From Hydractinia symbiolongicarpus (lineage: Eukaryota; Cnidaria; Hydrozoa; Anthoathecata; Hydractiniidae): 64,000 bases of DNA. The position numbers were made by a program, and so were the translations under genes. Under the pieces are notes generated by a model. It saw only the letters and a program-made list of their open reading frames with translations, had not been told where the DNA came from and searched no databases. How positions within the stretch are numbered: position 1 is the stretch's first letter; the number at the start of each line of letters is the position of its first letter. The DNA lies in contig NC_079884.1 of assembly GCF_029227915.1 (NCBI RefSeq), positions 12,278,001 to 12,342,000 on the forward strand, given 5' to 3'. Positions 8,566 to 20,262 of this stretch are shown one piece after another.

Positions 8566-8641
8566 CTCCGTTCCCAGGGCCCTTTCTCTCTTTCTGACAA
8601 TGTTGGACGGCGAAAAGAAAATGTGACCTGGGGACAAGGTC
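8566..8641. repeat. Short foldback element with CGTTCCCAGG ends
   Basis: CTCCGTTCCCAGGGCCC at the left and CCTGGGGACAAGGT at the right are inverted, 76 bp in all, with a GC-rich core. It matches the pattern of the neighbouring foldbacks and has no coding content. Confidence 0.5.
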
Positions 8642-9057
8642 GCCTGCGAACTACTTTTCGATTTCTTCTGTTTCGCTTCCATGGTATGTTTTGTGGCTGA
8701 CGCGAAATGTCAAACTCCAAAAGGAACAAAATTGAAATTTTCCGCAAAGGAAACCAGGCTTGATAGAGGTTCTAAGCAATGTCTTTTATTTGTCTTACTT
8801 CACCCGAACTATTAATATAGGGATTTAGTAATTTAAAAGACTTATCGAGCCCGTTTGCAACCGGTTAGTCACTAAAAATCTTTTTGAATGTATCACAACA
8901 CTCATCTCAAATATCATATTACTACAGAGAGCGTACCATGTGTGACGCATTTTGTTGAAAACATGTTTTACGAGACGAAACGTGGTTCTGGATCTTACTA
9001 TCTTGTACTTTTATTTTTTCTTCACATTTTTATGTTGTGGTTTATGGTAAAACTATT

Positions 9058-9180
9058 ACATATAGCTAGATATATAGCTAGCTAGCTGCTATAGCTAAAT
9101 TTAGCAGGTAGCTAGCTAGACATTTTCCACACTAGCTAAGATATTTGTTTTGTTTTTCAATAACTAGCTAGCTGGAAAGC
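9058..9180. repeat. GCTAGC-rich low-complexity patch
   Basis: Self-complementary TAGCTAGCTAGC tracts alternate with short AT spacers. Similar patches occur at 47345-47475 and 61238-61330, so the motif is genome-wide rather than gene-specific. Confidence 0.7.
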
Positions 9181-9494
9181 TTTATCTGAACTCCATGCTT
9201 TATTAGCTTCAATTTTAGAAGAACCTTCCTACTTTTCAACAATTTCCCCTTCTTCAAAGTACACAGTCTCCATTGCAATAAATAATTCTCCTCTGGTCAA
9301 AATGTTATGTGGTACGGTTAGATAAATAGATAGATAAAGGTGTGCATATCTTACATGGCTAGCCTCACAAATATACCCTGTCTATTAAAAAAGTCCCAGA
9401 GTATTTAATGCTCTCTTTTGAGCTACACAAACTCAGTTAGGGTCAGCGCTCTGCCACAACTCCCTGCAACATTCAATGACCCACACAGTGTGCC

Positions 9495-9625
9495 ATCTCC
9501 CCAATTTTCCTCACATGGCTTGGGTTAACCCGGGGCTATGGTAATATTTAATTGCCCATATTAAATTGCTGCCAAGAGGAATTGAACCCCTAAAGTGGTA
9601 AGAACCACTAAACTACGACACCAAA
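9495..9625 (-). mobile_element. tRNA-derived SINE, best copy of a second family
   Basis: On the minus strand the head has box A TAGTTTAGTGG and box B GGTTCAATTCC, both exact matches to the Pol III consensus. The body continues with CCATAGCCCCGGGTTAACCC and CATGTGAGGAAAATTGGGG. Diverged copies at 18501-18606 and 41436-41566 share this body. Confidence 0.75.
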
Positions 9626-9629
9626 TCTT

Positions 9630-11040
9630 GGAACACACCCATCTTTCAACTTGGATAATCTTCAGGCCGTGGCAAATGGATGACAGATCTTGACTAGACA
9701 AGAACTACAAGATTTGAATTAATTAAAGTAAATCTAAATTAAAATATCTCAGGTTTAAAGTTAGAAAACAATTTTTTATTAAAAACTAACTGCCTATTTA
9801 TCAAGAACTGACTGTAATTTGCATGGACTCAATTAAGTCACAATGACTACCCTAGAAAGTACAGAACTGTAATTGGTTCAAAGGTTTTACGTGACATTTG
9901 CTGACTAGGAGAATACTGCCCTACTAGTAAAACCTATATAAAGCCAGCAGGAAAACATTGACATCTGGAGAGTCACAAAATATTTTAACCACCTTTGTGG
10001 ACGTACATTTTAGAAATATAGAAAGCAAAAAAACCTATGTAGATGGTTTTGTGTCACCTGTTCTATCACACAATACCCTCATTGTGTAAGAGGTCAACCA
10101 CATTTCGATGTCTTTCCGAGTCTATGAATAACAATGATGCACCTGCACAATAAAATGTGCACCCCAAGCTTAGACATCCCGATCCTGAAATTTTAGAAAG
10201 TAAAGTAACAAAATTCCTTTACCCCTGTACACCATGCAGGTTGCTGCTTTGGCATGGGAAACAAACATGGTATACAAGTTCTAGTAATGCTCACGGTCTA
10301 TAATTTTCACCCAGATATAAAAAAAGTTGTAAGTCGGGTCATTAGTTAAACTTTGTGACTATTGGAACAAACAATATTTATATAAAAATTAACTTGCATT
10401 TACAACTTATATTTTTCTCCAATACCAATGCTTTAAATAGCGTTTTCAAACCTGACGATTGTAAGATGGTTACTTTTAAAATTAACAAACAAAAGCCTAT
10501 TAAGAAGCCAACCTGTTCAAAATAGAATGTCATTCAATCACCAAATTTTTTCAGAGTAAAAAATACACATTATTTTTATAAGCAACTCCAAATTTTATTT
10601 CAGCCTGTAGTTATTAAGGAGAAATTGGATTCTGAGCCTCAAAGTTGCCAAGTAGTTAAAGGGGAACTTCAGGAAAGTTGCTATGTATACAAGTTGAAGG
10701 GGAAAATCAGGAGAATAGTGAGGAAATGCAGGACAGTATTACAGATGATTAAGACTTTTTAAACAATTGCTAGACAATTTTGTTTTTTATTATGTTGAGG
10801 ACCATATTGAGTGCATTGTTTTGTCTTAAATTCTGTTTGTTTGTCTATTCCCTCTGTTTCTCAGTAAGTTGCTTAATACTTCTTTTTTTCAGCCTAAGAA
10901 GCCTAAGAATTTGCTTATTTTTTGGGCCAAATTTGTAGCAGAGGTTGCTTATAAAAGAAGGTATAATTTAAAGGTAAAATGTAAAAACGGGAATAATATT
11001 TAAATTGGGTTATTTCCCATATAAGTGTAATAGTGAATTG
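9630..11040 (+). other. Non-coding AT-rich DNA, nothing firm
   Basis: No supported gene. A short open stretch after TTTATTTCAG (10603-10762) has weak coding character, and TATATAAAG at ~9934 looks like a TATA box, but neither connects to a gene. Confidence 0.4.
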
Positions 11041-11044
11041 TTTC

Positions 11045-12345
11045 AGACAAGGGTGATGCATTAGAATGTAGTAACTATTTAGGGTTGAAGTTGGTTGATT
11101 AAGTAATGCAAGTTTTAGAAAGAGTGATTGATAAGTTGATTAGAGAATGATTTTATTAAGATGCAATTTGGTTTTAGGGTGTCGCACTAGACAGCTTCAA
11201 AAAGTACATAGGAAAGAGAAATAATCTCTGTTTTGCCTTTGTGGATTTGAGAAAGCTTTTGATAGAGTGCCATGTAAAGGTAATTGGTAGACTATAAAAA
11301 AAATTAGGTGTGGCTAGTTAAGATGGTGCAGTCTATGTACAGCAATGCTAGAAGATATTCAGGATTAACAATTCATTTGTGATGAATTTAGTGTAAATGT
11401 TGGTGTACTTCAGGGTTCTGTACATTGTTCTTTGTTGTTTGTTTTAATCTTAGAAGCACTGTTGATGGAGGTCAGAGCAGGTTTTCCATGAGGGTTAAAG
11501 TCATGATTAGTAGCAATAAAGCCAAATGAGTCCTTGTTTTTGGAAAGTGGCCTTCTGGAGTTCGCTGGAAAAGGGTTTAGTACCTCATTCTTTGTCAGAC
11601 TAGTAAGAATTGGGTTCATAAGTGCAACAGTATTGGAGGAAGGTTAAGGGCTGACATCCCAGTTTGTTACAAGTATTTTCAGGCAGTAGCTTGTTAGAAG
11701 ATATTTAGGAACTTTTGTTACTTAGTGAATAGGGTGTTGGAAAAAGTTTTACTTGCAAGATAGGTTCTGCTTCCAAAAAGTTTAGAGAGTTCTTCTTCTT
11801 GACTAGCAGAGTCTTGTCAATTAGGATAAAAAATGTGTAAGTGCTATGTTGTACGGTAGTGAGACATGCACAGTGAAGTAGAAAGATCTTAACTGTTTAG
11901 ATAGGTATGATATGAGAATGGTTAGGTGGATGTGTAACACCAGTCTGAAAGAGTTCGAATGAGCTGAAAAACAGGCTATAGGTATCCGTAGCATTAATTA
12001 TGTTATCCACATAGGGATATTGAGTTTATTGGGACACTTGGAAAGAATGGAGGAAGATAATTGGGTATGAGACTAAGGAAACAGTTGATACAGAGGTATT
12101 TGAGATTCGATCTAACAATCTAGATCAGATTGGAAAAGGGTTATACCCCAGTCAACCCATGCTAGCATGGAAAATTGACATTAACCTGAGAATGATGGTG
12201 ATGGTAATGGTAATGATGATAAGAAACAAATCTTTTTTTTTGGGGGGGATGATGATAAGAAACAAATCTTATTTTTATTTTATTATTATTATTATTTTTT
12301 TTTTTGGGGGGTCAATACTGGAGATTCTGCAACTTTTAACCTAAA
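11045..12345 (+). pseudogene. Heavily decayed LINE reverse transcriptase with GATGAT-type 3' tail
   Basis: Broken frames preserve the order of a non-LTR RT: VLERVIDKLIRE, then FAFVDL-x-KAFDRVP, then VNVGVLQGSV, then LEALLMEVRAG, a C-terminal zinc-knuckle remnant near 11625, and LLGHLERMEEDNW near 12025. The family signature DDINLRMM is followed by a (GATGGT/GATGAT)n tail near 12190. Many stops and indels show great age. A ~55-bp unit (GATGATAAGAAACAAATCTT plus T/G run) is tandemly duplicated at 12212-12310. It is a different lineage from the LINE at 1-2630. Confidence 0.75.
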
Positions 12346-14273
12346 TAAAATTAACAATAACTTTCCAGCAGATTTGCAGGTCATTTAAGTGGTTCCTATG
12401 AAAACCTTCTTATTCATTGTTTCTGTGTTAAAAATTTCACAATGTCGAAATTAGTTATTTTATATGAAAAAAATTGTGTTTTTGTAACTCTTTTCTAAAA
12501 AATAGTAAGCACAATATATAACTAATTATTGAAAATTTACGAAAATATTGCTTGTATTCATAAGCTAATATGTATATGAGTTTAAAAAATGATCTTTGTG
12601 TAAAGATTGCTTGCTTTGTGATGAATATGGCAAGAAACTCACAATCAAGTCATAAATTATCCTGTATTATTACTTAAATCTGTAAGTAATCCTATAAACC
12701 TTCAATGTTAGCATTTTCTTTGCAACATGCAGTATGCACTAAATTTAGTCAAGGAATTTCCTCCAATAATTTCTAAAATTTCTCCCCCCTTCCTATTCAA
12801 TAGAAACTTGAAATTATCCACACCCTATCTCAGTTAGTTTGGGTTTCACTTATAGTTACAATATGCCACATACCACTGCTCTTGCTCACAACCACACCTG
12901 GAACAGTCAATACAATTTTTAAACCAAAATTTTATGCAGAATTTTGGTAATATCTTGTAGCAAAAAATATCCCAGGCTAGTTTTTAATGTTGGTATGGAA
13001 ATTACATTAAGAAAAATGCCACAAATATTTTACCTGGTAGGATGCACAACTTTCAGGGACAAGTACACATTGTTTCAACTTAGTACCCTTCAGGCAGCTT
13101 AGGTAGTAACCAGTCATTCATGCTCCAAATACTTTCCTGCACTACTTTTTCCTTTAGAGTAATTTTTTTTAAACACTATCATCACACCTAGTAACTCTCT
13201 TTGTGGTCGATTTTAACATGTAAAAAAGTATATTTATACTTTGAAAACTTTTATCAACCGTCCCAAAAATTTTTTTTCAACCCTTCTGTTTATTTTAACC
13301 TCCATGTTTATTACCTTTTTGCATCTCCCCTATTTAGCACTGATTAAAAGGTATTGTTTAGTTCTATTGTTTTATATTTAATTTTTCTGATTCATTTCCC
13401 TGATGTCAGCAAAAAAAATGTTAATGTGCAATGTTTTTTCCTTGCCTGCTCTGTTAACAAATAAGAATTCATGTTGGTAATTGCTGAGTGGTGACGTGAC
13501 TTGAAATGCTGTTATTTAATTTTGAATTTCTTTGTGCTGAAAACGATAGCATTTTTAAATGTAGAAAATAACAATAATTTTGTCTATAGTATTAAATTTT
13601 TTTACAGTGTTAGAGTGAAACTACCTTAGTGGTCTCACAAATATCTTCTTGTTGCTGTGGATATGTACATAATCAGAGCATGCTTTAAAATTAGTGCATT
13701 TAATGTGACTTGAGTAATGGTTACAAAAACAAAAAGGGGTTAAAGTATCATTGAAAAAAGTTTTGTGTAAAATTTCATTACTCAGTTACACTTTCTAATC
13801 ATGTAAAAAGTCATTTTAGATATAAGATGATTTGATTCTGTTGCAGTAAATATTATGTATATCTATAAGTTATGGTGACAAAAATATATGTATACTCAAT
13901 GATCATTGATCAAATTGCGTTAACTGATGCTCTAAAAACGTCACTGGATTAAGCTTTATTGATTGAATTTGAAACAATAAGATACATATGTGAATACAAT
14001 GTTGTTGATTTTTTCAAGAAACTTTTGACAGTTTTGCACCTGTCAAACAAAGCCAGACTAATTAGCAATCTGATTTTACAGTTGTGAGTGAAACAGTTGT
14101 TAATTTGTTGATGTTCTGTTGAATTACTTTTTTAAACTTGTCTATTGTGGATAATGTTAAGGAAATGTTTTCCTGTAAACACATTACAAAATGTTCATGT
14201 TCAAAGTTCATTAATATTGAATGATCACATTAGTATCTGCTTAATTATTTATATTTTAAATATTTCTTTGTAG
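12346..14273. other. AT-rich DNA without recognised features
   Basis: No coding frame, RNA gene or clear repeat seen. It ends in the polypyrimidine acceptor TTTCTTTGTAG (14273) of the exon carrying the next ORF. Confidence 0.4.
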
Positions 14274-14316
14274 CCACAAGTTTTAAAGTATATTGTCATT
14301 CCAAGATAGCATCCAG

Positions 14317-14802
14317 ATGGCCAACAGTAAAAGAACCATGGGTAGAGATGAAACCTTGCTAAACAATTTTGTTACGGTCACTAAAAGAATGCCATTAAAG
14401 GCGAGAGTGGTATTAGCACTAAGTATCGCAATTGTTATTATTGAATTAGCATCTGGAATTATTGGATCAGAACATAACCTAAATCCAAAGATAGCATTAA
14501 ACACAAACTCAGACATTGGAAAATTTAGGGAGCGGAAGGAAGTTCGTAAAGACGACATGAACTCAATAGAAGATATAAACAATATAGAAATTGTTAGTGA
14601 TAATAAAAACCTTATAAAATCTGTGGAAAGACGATCCATAGACAACCCTGAATCGAAAACAGTGGAAGAAGAAATGAACGAAGTGGATAATGCAATAACT
14701 AAACTTAGTGAAGAGTCAAAAGACGTTAAAAAGAGTAATATATCATCTATAGTAACAAAAAGTACCTATATTAGATTTAATAAAGAAGTAGCACATCCAT
14801 AA
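14317..14802 (+). CDS. 161-aa single-pass membrane protein, no family recognised
   Basis: ATG 14317 lies 43 nt after an acceptor at 14273, so this looks like a last exon carrying the whole ORF. Residues ~25-27 are basic (LKAR follows), then ~31-47 form one strong hydrophobic helix (VVLALSIAIVIIELASGII), then a long charged, Asn/Ser/Glu-rich tail (~110 residues) predicted to be disordered. With a short basic N-terminus it could be a type II or signal-anchored protein. Codon choice and lack of stops in AT-rich DNA favour real coding. Upstream non-coding exons were not identified. An AATAAA lies at 15927. Confidence 0.6.
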   Translation: MANSKRTMGRDETLLNNFVTVTKRMPLKARVVLALSIAIVIIELASGIIGSEHNLNPKIALNTNSDIGKFRERKEVRKDDMNSIEDINNIEIVSDNKNLIKSVERRSIDNPESKTVEEEMNEVDNAITKLSEESKDVKKSNISSIVTKSTYIRFNKEVAHP

Positions 14803-16467
14803 CTTATATATGTCATCTAGTTTGCTACTCAATTTTAAATTTGCGAATATCTTGGCCAAGCCAGGTTCATGATACGTAGTTGTTTTTTTAATAAGAATTT
14901 TCCATACTTGTTTTGTCATTAGAATCCATCTCAGATTGGATTATTGGTTGTGTTTACAGAAGTTGAATTGGGTTCTTAGAAACTTATAAGAGAAAAGCAA
15001 TCAGGGTCCACAGCCATTAGGAAACATTAAATTGGCCATTTTTTTTGAGGAAAAAAACAATATTGTCCAAAATTTAGAAATGAATCAGAGAATATTAAAT
15101 TAAATTATTTTTTGATCATTGCTTTTGCTATGTAGTTTTATCGATTCACTAAATACATAAATCTTTAGTTTGATATAAGGTAAAAGTATTTTGGAATTTA
15201 TAAGGGAAATCCGAAATTTGTTTCTGTGCTTTGGCTAGGAACCCTGGCAATTTTACAGACGAAACTTTTTCTTTTCTTTAGTATGATATCCCACTTAGCC
15301 TGCTTTCGTATTTATCTCTTTTCGCTTTAAAAGAAATTAGAGATGCACCTGGTACCTATAATACTAAAAAGAAAAAAATACACCTGCATTAATGTTACAA
15401 TTTTCTTTCAGTTTTCAAATTTAATAGAGTTGTGATTTTTTTTACCGTGAAAATTTTTATAAAATTTTGTGTGTTTTTGTTGAAAAAGTCCACTTATATG
15501 CCTTTCTCACCTTTTTTTCCTCGGTTTTAAATGCCTTTTTTTATAGTTAGTTATTATGTATTGAATTCAAAAATAGAAAATGTGTACATATGTTATATAT
15601 ACCGTTTCCATGGCTTCTTCTTTTTAAAAAATAGATCTGTAGTGTGGGAGGCATGGGAACAAGTTTAGGTTCTTTGAAACTTACTTTTAGACGTGGTTTT
15701 TTCATTAGTGTAAATCATCTACATTGGTTTGCTTCTGGAGGTCCGAAGCACTTTTCTTTAATGCGCATGAACATGGAAGCATTTTTTAAACCTTCCTTCA
15801 TGCAGCACATGCATGTAAACGTTGTTTTTTATAATATTTAAGAAGCATTTTATTTTGATCAAGTGCCCTTATTTTATAAATCCAACAGTCAACAGTTGAA
15901 ATTATGCTTCATAAAGAAAGGGACGTAATAAAGAAACCAATAATAGTTTATTTTTTATTATTTAAAGAATTTAGTTTTTTGGTTGATAGTGTAAAGTTTT
16001 TATTATAAATATTGTTAAAAAACAACGGATCTTGTCTTTTTGTTAAAACAGCCTTTAAAGTCTACTTTTTAGTGCTGCACTTTTGTGTGGAAATGTACAC
16101 TACCGGATTACGTAGTGGCTGTTCTTTAGAGTGAATTGTGTTAGATATTGTTAACAAGAAAATTTTTCGAAATTATAATTAATTTACCCCGAAATTTGTA
16201 TTAAGCTCTTGACAAAAACTTCTTTTTTATTTGAAATTACAACCTCGTTTTAAGGTGAGACTTTCCATATCACCATCACTACATTTGACTATCCGATTTT
16301 CGATGCTGCACTGTGAAAAACACGGACGTGAACTTTCTTGCATAAAAGTTATAGGGTGGTGAACTAGAATTTTGACAAGGAAGGGTTAGGTTTCTAGGGT
16401 TACTCTAACGGAAAGCAAATTAGATCGCGAAAATGCCGGCGGGATGTATATTTGAGCATTACGCAGT
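14803..16467 (+). other. Probable 3' UTR, then non-coding DNA
   Basis: No further coding seen. AATAAA at 15927-15932 could end the transcript of the 161-aa ORF. The rest is unassigned. Confidence 0.35.
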
Positions 16468-16709
16468 ATCGTTCGTTTCGATTTTGCTTAAAAAAATTCG
16501 CTTCGTTGAAAGTGGAAATAATTATTACTTTCTAGCGGCGAAATATTTCGCTGTAAACGTTTATTATCACAAACCGGAACGCAATCATCGGTGTTCACGT
16601 TGAGTTTTTCCACAAATATAAACACTGTTGAATGCGTCCCGTTTAGTTAAAATGTTTACAACGAAATATTTCTCCGCTAATTTTTATAAGCAAAATCAGT
16701 ATCAACGAT
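16468..16709. mobile_element. Miniature element with ~55-bp imperfect terminal inverted repeats
   Basis: ATTTTGCTTA-x3-AAATT, then GCGG-x-GAAATATTTCG-x-TGTAAAC reads inward from the left end (about 16481-16561). The same sequence reads inward on the other strand from 16696. The left arm is interrupted by ~33 bp. No coding. The family is unknown. Confidence 0.5.
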
Positions 16710-17644
16710 GTGCATCCTCAGATACATTTCGCGCGCGAATTATTCATCCAATTCGGTTTGTGGAAATCCGCAAAAGCTAAAAAACAACCTGAAAGTGGAA
16801 TTCAATTTTTGCCAATCTTTATGTTTACTTGCAAATATCGTGGTTCAACATAAAGAGGTGGAAATGTCAGTAGATAAGGGAGGGGTGGGGGTTTTGAGCT
16901 TTCCATGCAATCTTACTGATAAAAAAATATATATTATAAGAAAAGGGGCTGTCCGATAAGAGAGATTTTTAATAATTTTCCTTCTAAATCGGAAAAAGGT
17001 GTGACTAGAACACGCCCTGATGCATATTTTTTATGTGACAAGTTCTTCTTAATGCACGCGCGTTATATTTGTAACAAGAGCCGTATGATAAAACATCTAG
17101 GTGACAAAGGAATTTTTCAAAAATAAGCGACGCTTTTCATGATTTACTATAATTCTATTTTGTTAATTTTGTTCCTTTTTATTTCTGTCAGAAAATTTTA
17201 TTAAAAATTTTTTACACCTGGCCCATATCTTGTCATTCCCCATTCAAGACATTCAAATAGAAAAATGTCTTCTTTGTTTTTGATGCGGCGCATTTTTTCA
17301 AAGAAATGCTGGCACCCAGAATCCCACGCAATGTTATTGATTTTGGTACTTGAAAATTGATGGCTGAGAGCCAGGCCAGGATGAAAGAAACTACTTTACG
17401 AACTCTCACTATTTAAATTACTAGTACAAATAACTTTACACATGGATTCCATTACTGAGGATGACCAGACTCTCCCAATTGATTTTGACCAGACGTAAGT
17501 TAAATATTTTGCTAGGCTGTTGACTTTTACATATAGGTGGATATTTATCATAGCACATCCGTATTTCATTCTCAACAGAGAATGCTTCACCCCGATCAGA
17601 CCTCTGATCATGACAGGCGAGTATAATGCGTGTAAGTCATATTA
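16710..17644. other. Unassigned non-coding DNA
   Basis: No supported feature. Confidence 0.35.
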
Positions 17645-17846
17645 AAGAAGAACTACTTTGTTCATCACTAACATACTGCCAAGCAGACGAACCCACTGCA
17701 CTACGTGTGGCAATATGTTAGTGATGAACTCAGATAGTTTCCCCGGGTGGTCTGTATACATCTGCAGCTCCCAGTTCTGGGGACCACAGATCGAATCCCG
17801 CTCACTGCTTGGCAGTATGTTAGTGATGAACAAAGTAGTTCTTCTT
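17645..17846. mobile_element. Foldback element with perfect 42-bp arms enclosing a tRNA-like core
   Basis: Arms 17645-17686 and 17805-17846 are exact reverse complements over 42 bp. A third, partial copy of the arm (GGCAATATGTTAGTGATGAAC) lies at 17709-17729. The core 17738-17800 has a tRNA-like box B (AGATCGAATCCC) and box A-like GGTGGTCTG, so a SINE head appears trapped between arms. Perfect arms imply recent formation. Confidence 0.65.
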
Positions 17847-18500
17847 CAATATGTTGACTTTTAGTTAGCTAAAAGGCAAAACTTGATGTCAATAGATTCC
17901 AGCATGACGTTATGTGTTTACTTTTCAGAGGTAAGCTCTTTATCTCTGGCATTTGAGCAACAGGAAAAAAGAATCTAGCATTTGGTGAAGAGAGGTCTTT
18001 TCATTGTTGAGGTTATAAACTATTATATGGAGTGGAGATTGATGCCTTCTGATTTATATGAATTCATTTAAAGTCCTAAGAATGCCTGTGTGACAAAATG
18101 GACTGATAATTGCATTTCTTCACCTAGCACCCCAATCTTTTTTCCTGTCACGCAAATGCTAAAGCTGAAAAAGCTTACCACTGAAAATATAAACAATGAA
18201 TTTCATCTATTGTGATTAGCTAAACTTTAGATAGGATATGCACAGACAGAAACAATTATATTTAGAAAAAAACTGCAATGCACATATGCCCCACCCACCC
18301 CCGTATCTGGATTGCATCTTTTATACAATGCATGGAAATTATCGTTTTTAAAAAATGTACATATCTGCTGTATTTGAATGTGCATATCTATCTGCATCGT
18401 TGCAGATTTTATATTATTACTAAAAGAGCTGGCTTCGCTGACCAATGTAAGGCTTTGCTGTAATGTCAGGAAGCATCATGAAGCTACAAGCATCATGAAG

Positions 18501-18606
18501 CTAACCCGGGGCTATGGTAGCATTCACTCGCCCATGTTGAATCGCTGTTAAGAGGAATTGAACCCCGGTCTCCCGCACAGAGTACGAGAGCTATACAGTG
18601 CCACAA
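18501..18606 (-). mobile_element. tRNA-derived SINE, copy of the 9495 family
   Basis: Shares GGGGTTCAATTCCTCTT, CATGGGCGAGTG and CCATAGCCCCGGGTTA with the copy at 9495-9625. Box B is exact; box A is degenerate. Confidence 0.65.
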
Positions 18607-20065
18607 TTCATTTCAATTAACTGCTTCATGAGATTGAGACCCTTGAGATGTTAAAAGGGTATACATGAAAACCACATGAATTGACTTTTAGCCAATAAGA
18701 TTCATGATTTTTTGGGGGACACTAGCACTGTTTAACGTTCCAATAACATTTTATGTAAGTCATGTAAAAAGTTCAGATTAATTGTATTGTTATCCCAGAA
18801 GTGATATTGTCATTGGATACTTTCAAGCAGTTAATTGCAATGAATATAATGAAAAGTCAAATTTGTGTTTCAACCACCTGCTTTTAAGCTTTAAAACACC
18901 CCCATTCCATTCTAGTAGAACAGTGTAACCTCCTTACAGTAGACACCTTAAACTGGAAAAAGTAATTTGTACCAGATAACTTCCTAATAAACCCTTATAA
19001 TAAAACTTCTCTAAAGCAGACACCTTCTTAAAGCGGGTACTCTTTCCAGGTTCCGCATGATTATTTTTCTTAGAATTTTTCTCTATGAATTGGACAAACA
19101 AAAAATTTGACTGACTGTACAGTCTTTTTCAGGAGAGGTGTGCAATCGCACGTGCATGCCTTGGCACACACCTAAATCATTTTAGGCGTGTGATTAATCG
19201 CACACCTGAAAAATAAATATTGAGTTTTCAAAATCAACCTATAAAATCCATTTTGTAGCTTGTGATTGCAGCCCTCAAAATAGTTTTTGGGTAGATTTAC
19301 GTCTTGGCCGGACACTTAGATCTCCGAAATTATTGAATAGTCCTGGTCCTTTTAATCCATTAGCAAGCCTATTCATAGCCAACCTGACCATCCTAGCTAA
19401 TTCACTGACTCCTGACTTAGTTATGTCTACGAAGTTAGAACTACGTAGACATAAATCTCTTTTGCCTGGCCCCTTCGTTGTTGGTAACCAGGTCTTACCA
19501 AGAAATCCAGCCATGCGGTTCTTAACTAATGTGGAGGTGAACGCAGACGGAGCACGGATGAAGCAAGTCTGCAAAACTGCACTTAAAGGCGGAATAGATA
19601 TTTTATCATGGATTTAATTGTAGATAATTTCTTTATTTGACAAAACAATTTGAAACCGTAACAGGTCCAAATTTAATGGATTTGTTCTTTATGCCTCTAA
19701 AAACGAATGTGGATAATGATTTTTTTAATTTGAAAACAAAGCATATTTTTGTCTATTTGCTTGTGATTACCTGAAAAATAAACAGTAAATATAAAAATGA
19801 CGGTATAGTCATGCATACTATTTCAGACATGTAGAAAAAGAAGTTAAGATTAAGAGATTCACTATACCAGTGTCTACTTGACCATCGTGTTTGGGGTTCA
19901 CGATTTAAAACGCCCCCACTTTTCTACCGCAAAATGAATGGCGCCATCTGTAAATTAAACTTTAAGAATTCGGTTCCAGACAATTCATTAACTTTTTGAT
20001 CAAAGCGAACCATGTTTATATATAATACTGAGCAGATACATTCAAATTGAAACAATCATTCCTAG
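18607..20065. other. Unassigned; contains transposon-end-like motifs and an ORF of doubtful reality
   Basis: 18905-19075 has repeated AAAGCAGACACC/AGTAGACACCTTAAA motifs like those at ends of some cut-and-paste elements. 19333-19617 (+) and 19275-19574 (-) are overlapping open frames of higher GC; neither has a recognisable domain or clear splice sites. Inside them TTATGTCTACG (19421-19431) and its exact complement (19444-19454) form an 11-bp palindrome with a 12-nt loop. Confidence 0.35.
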
Positions 20066-20262
20066 GATCCTGTTTTCATGATTTTTAAACAATCTACGGT
20101 GATCTTTTCTTTTTTTTCTATGATCCTGTTTTCATGATTTTTAACTGATCTACGGCGATCTTTTCGCTTTCTGATATCCCGTTTTCATGATTTTTAAACA
20201 ATCTACAGTGATATTTTCGCTTTCTATGATGTTGTTTTCAACATTTTTAAACGATCTATGGC
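20066..20262. repeat. Tandem array, ~54-bp unit, four copies
   Basis: The anchor TTTTCATGATTTTTAAAC recurs at 20073, 20129, 20182 and, altered, at 20235 (spacings 56, 53, 53). Each unit also has GATCTACGGCGATCTTTTCGC and TTTCTATGAT. Confidence 0.75.

Noticed and set aside
9930-9945. TATATAAAG TATA-box-like site
   Set aside because: No transcript or ORF starts downstream within a plausible distance; such strings are common in AT-rich DNA.
15644-15841. 65-aa plus-strand ORF
   Set aside because: Lies in the likely 3' UTR of the 161-aa ORF with no motif.
19275-19617. Overlapping ~95-aa frames on both strands as a gene
   Set aside because: Neither has a recognisable domain, initiation context or splice signals; kept only as a note.
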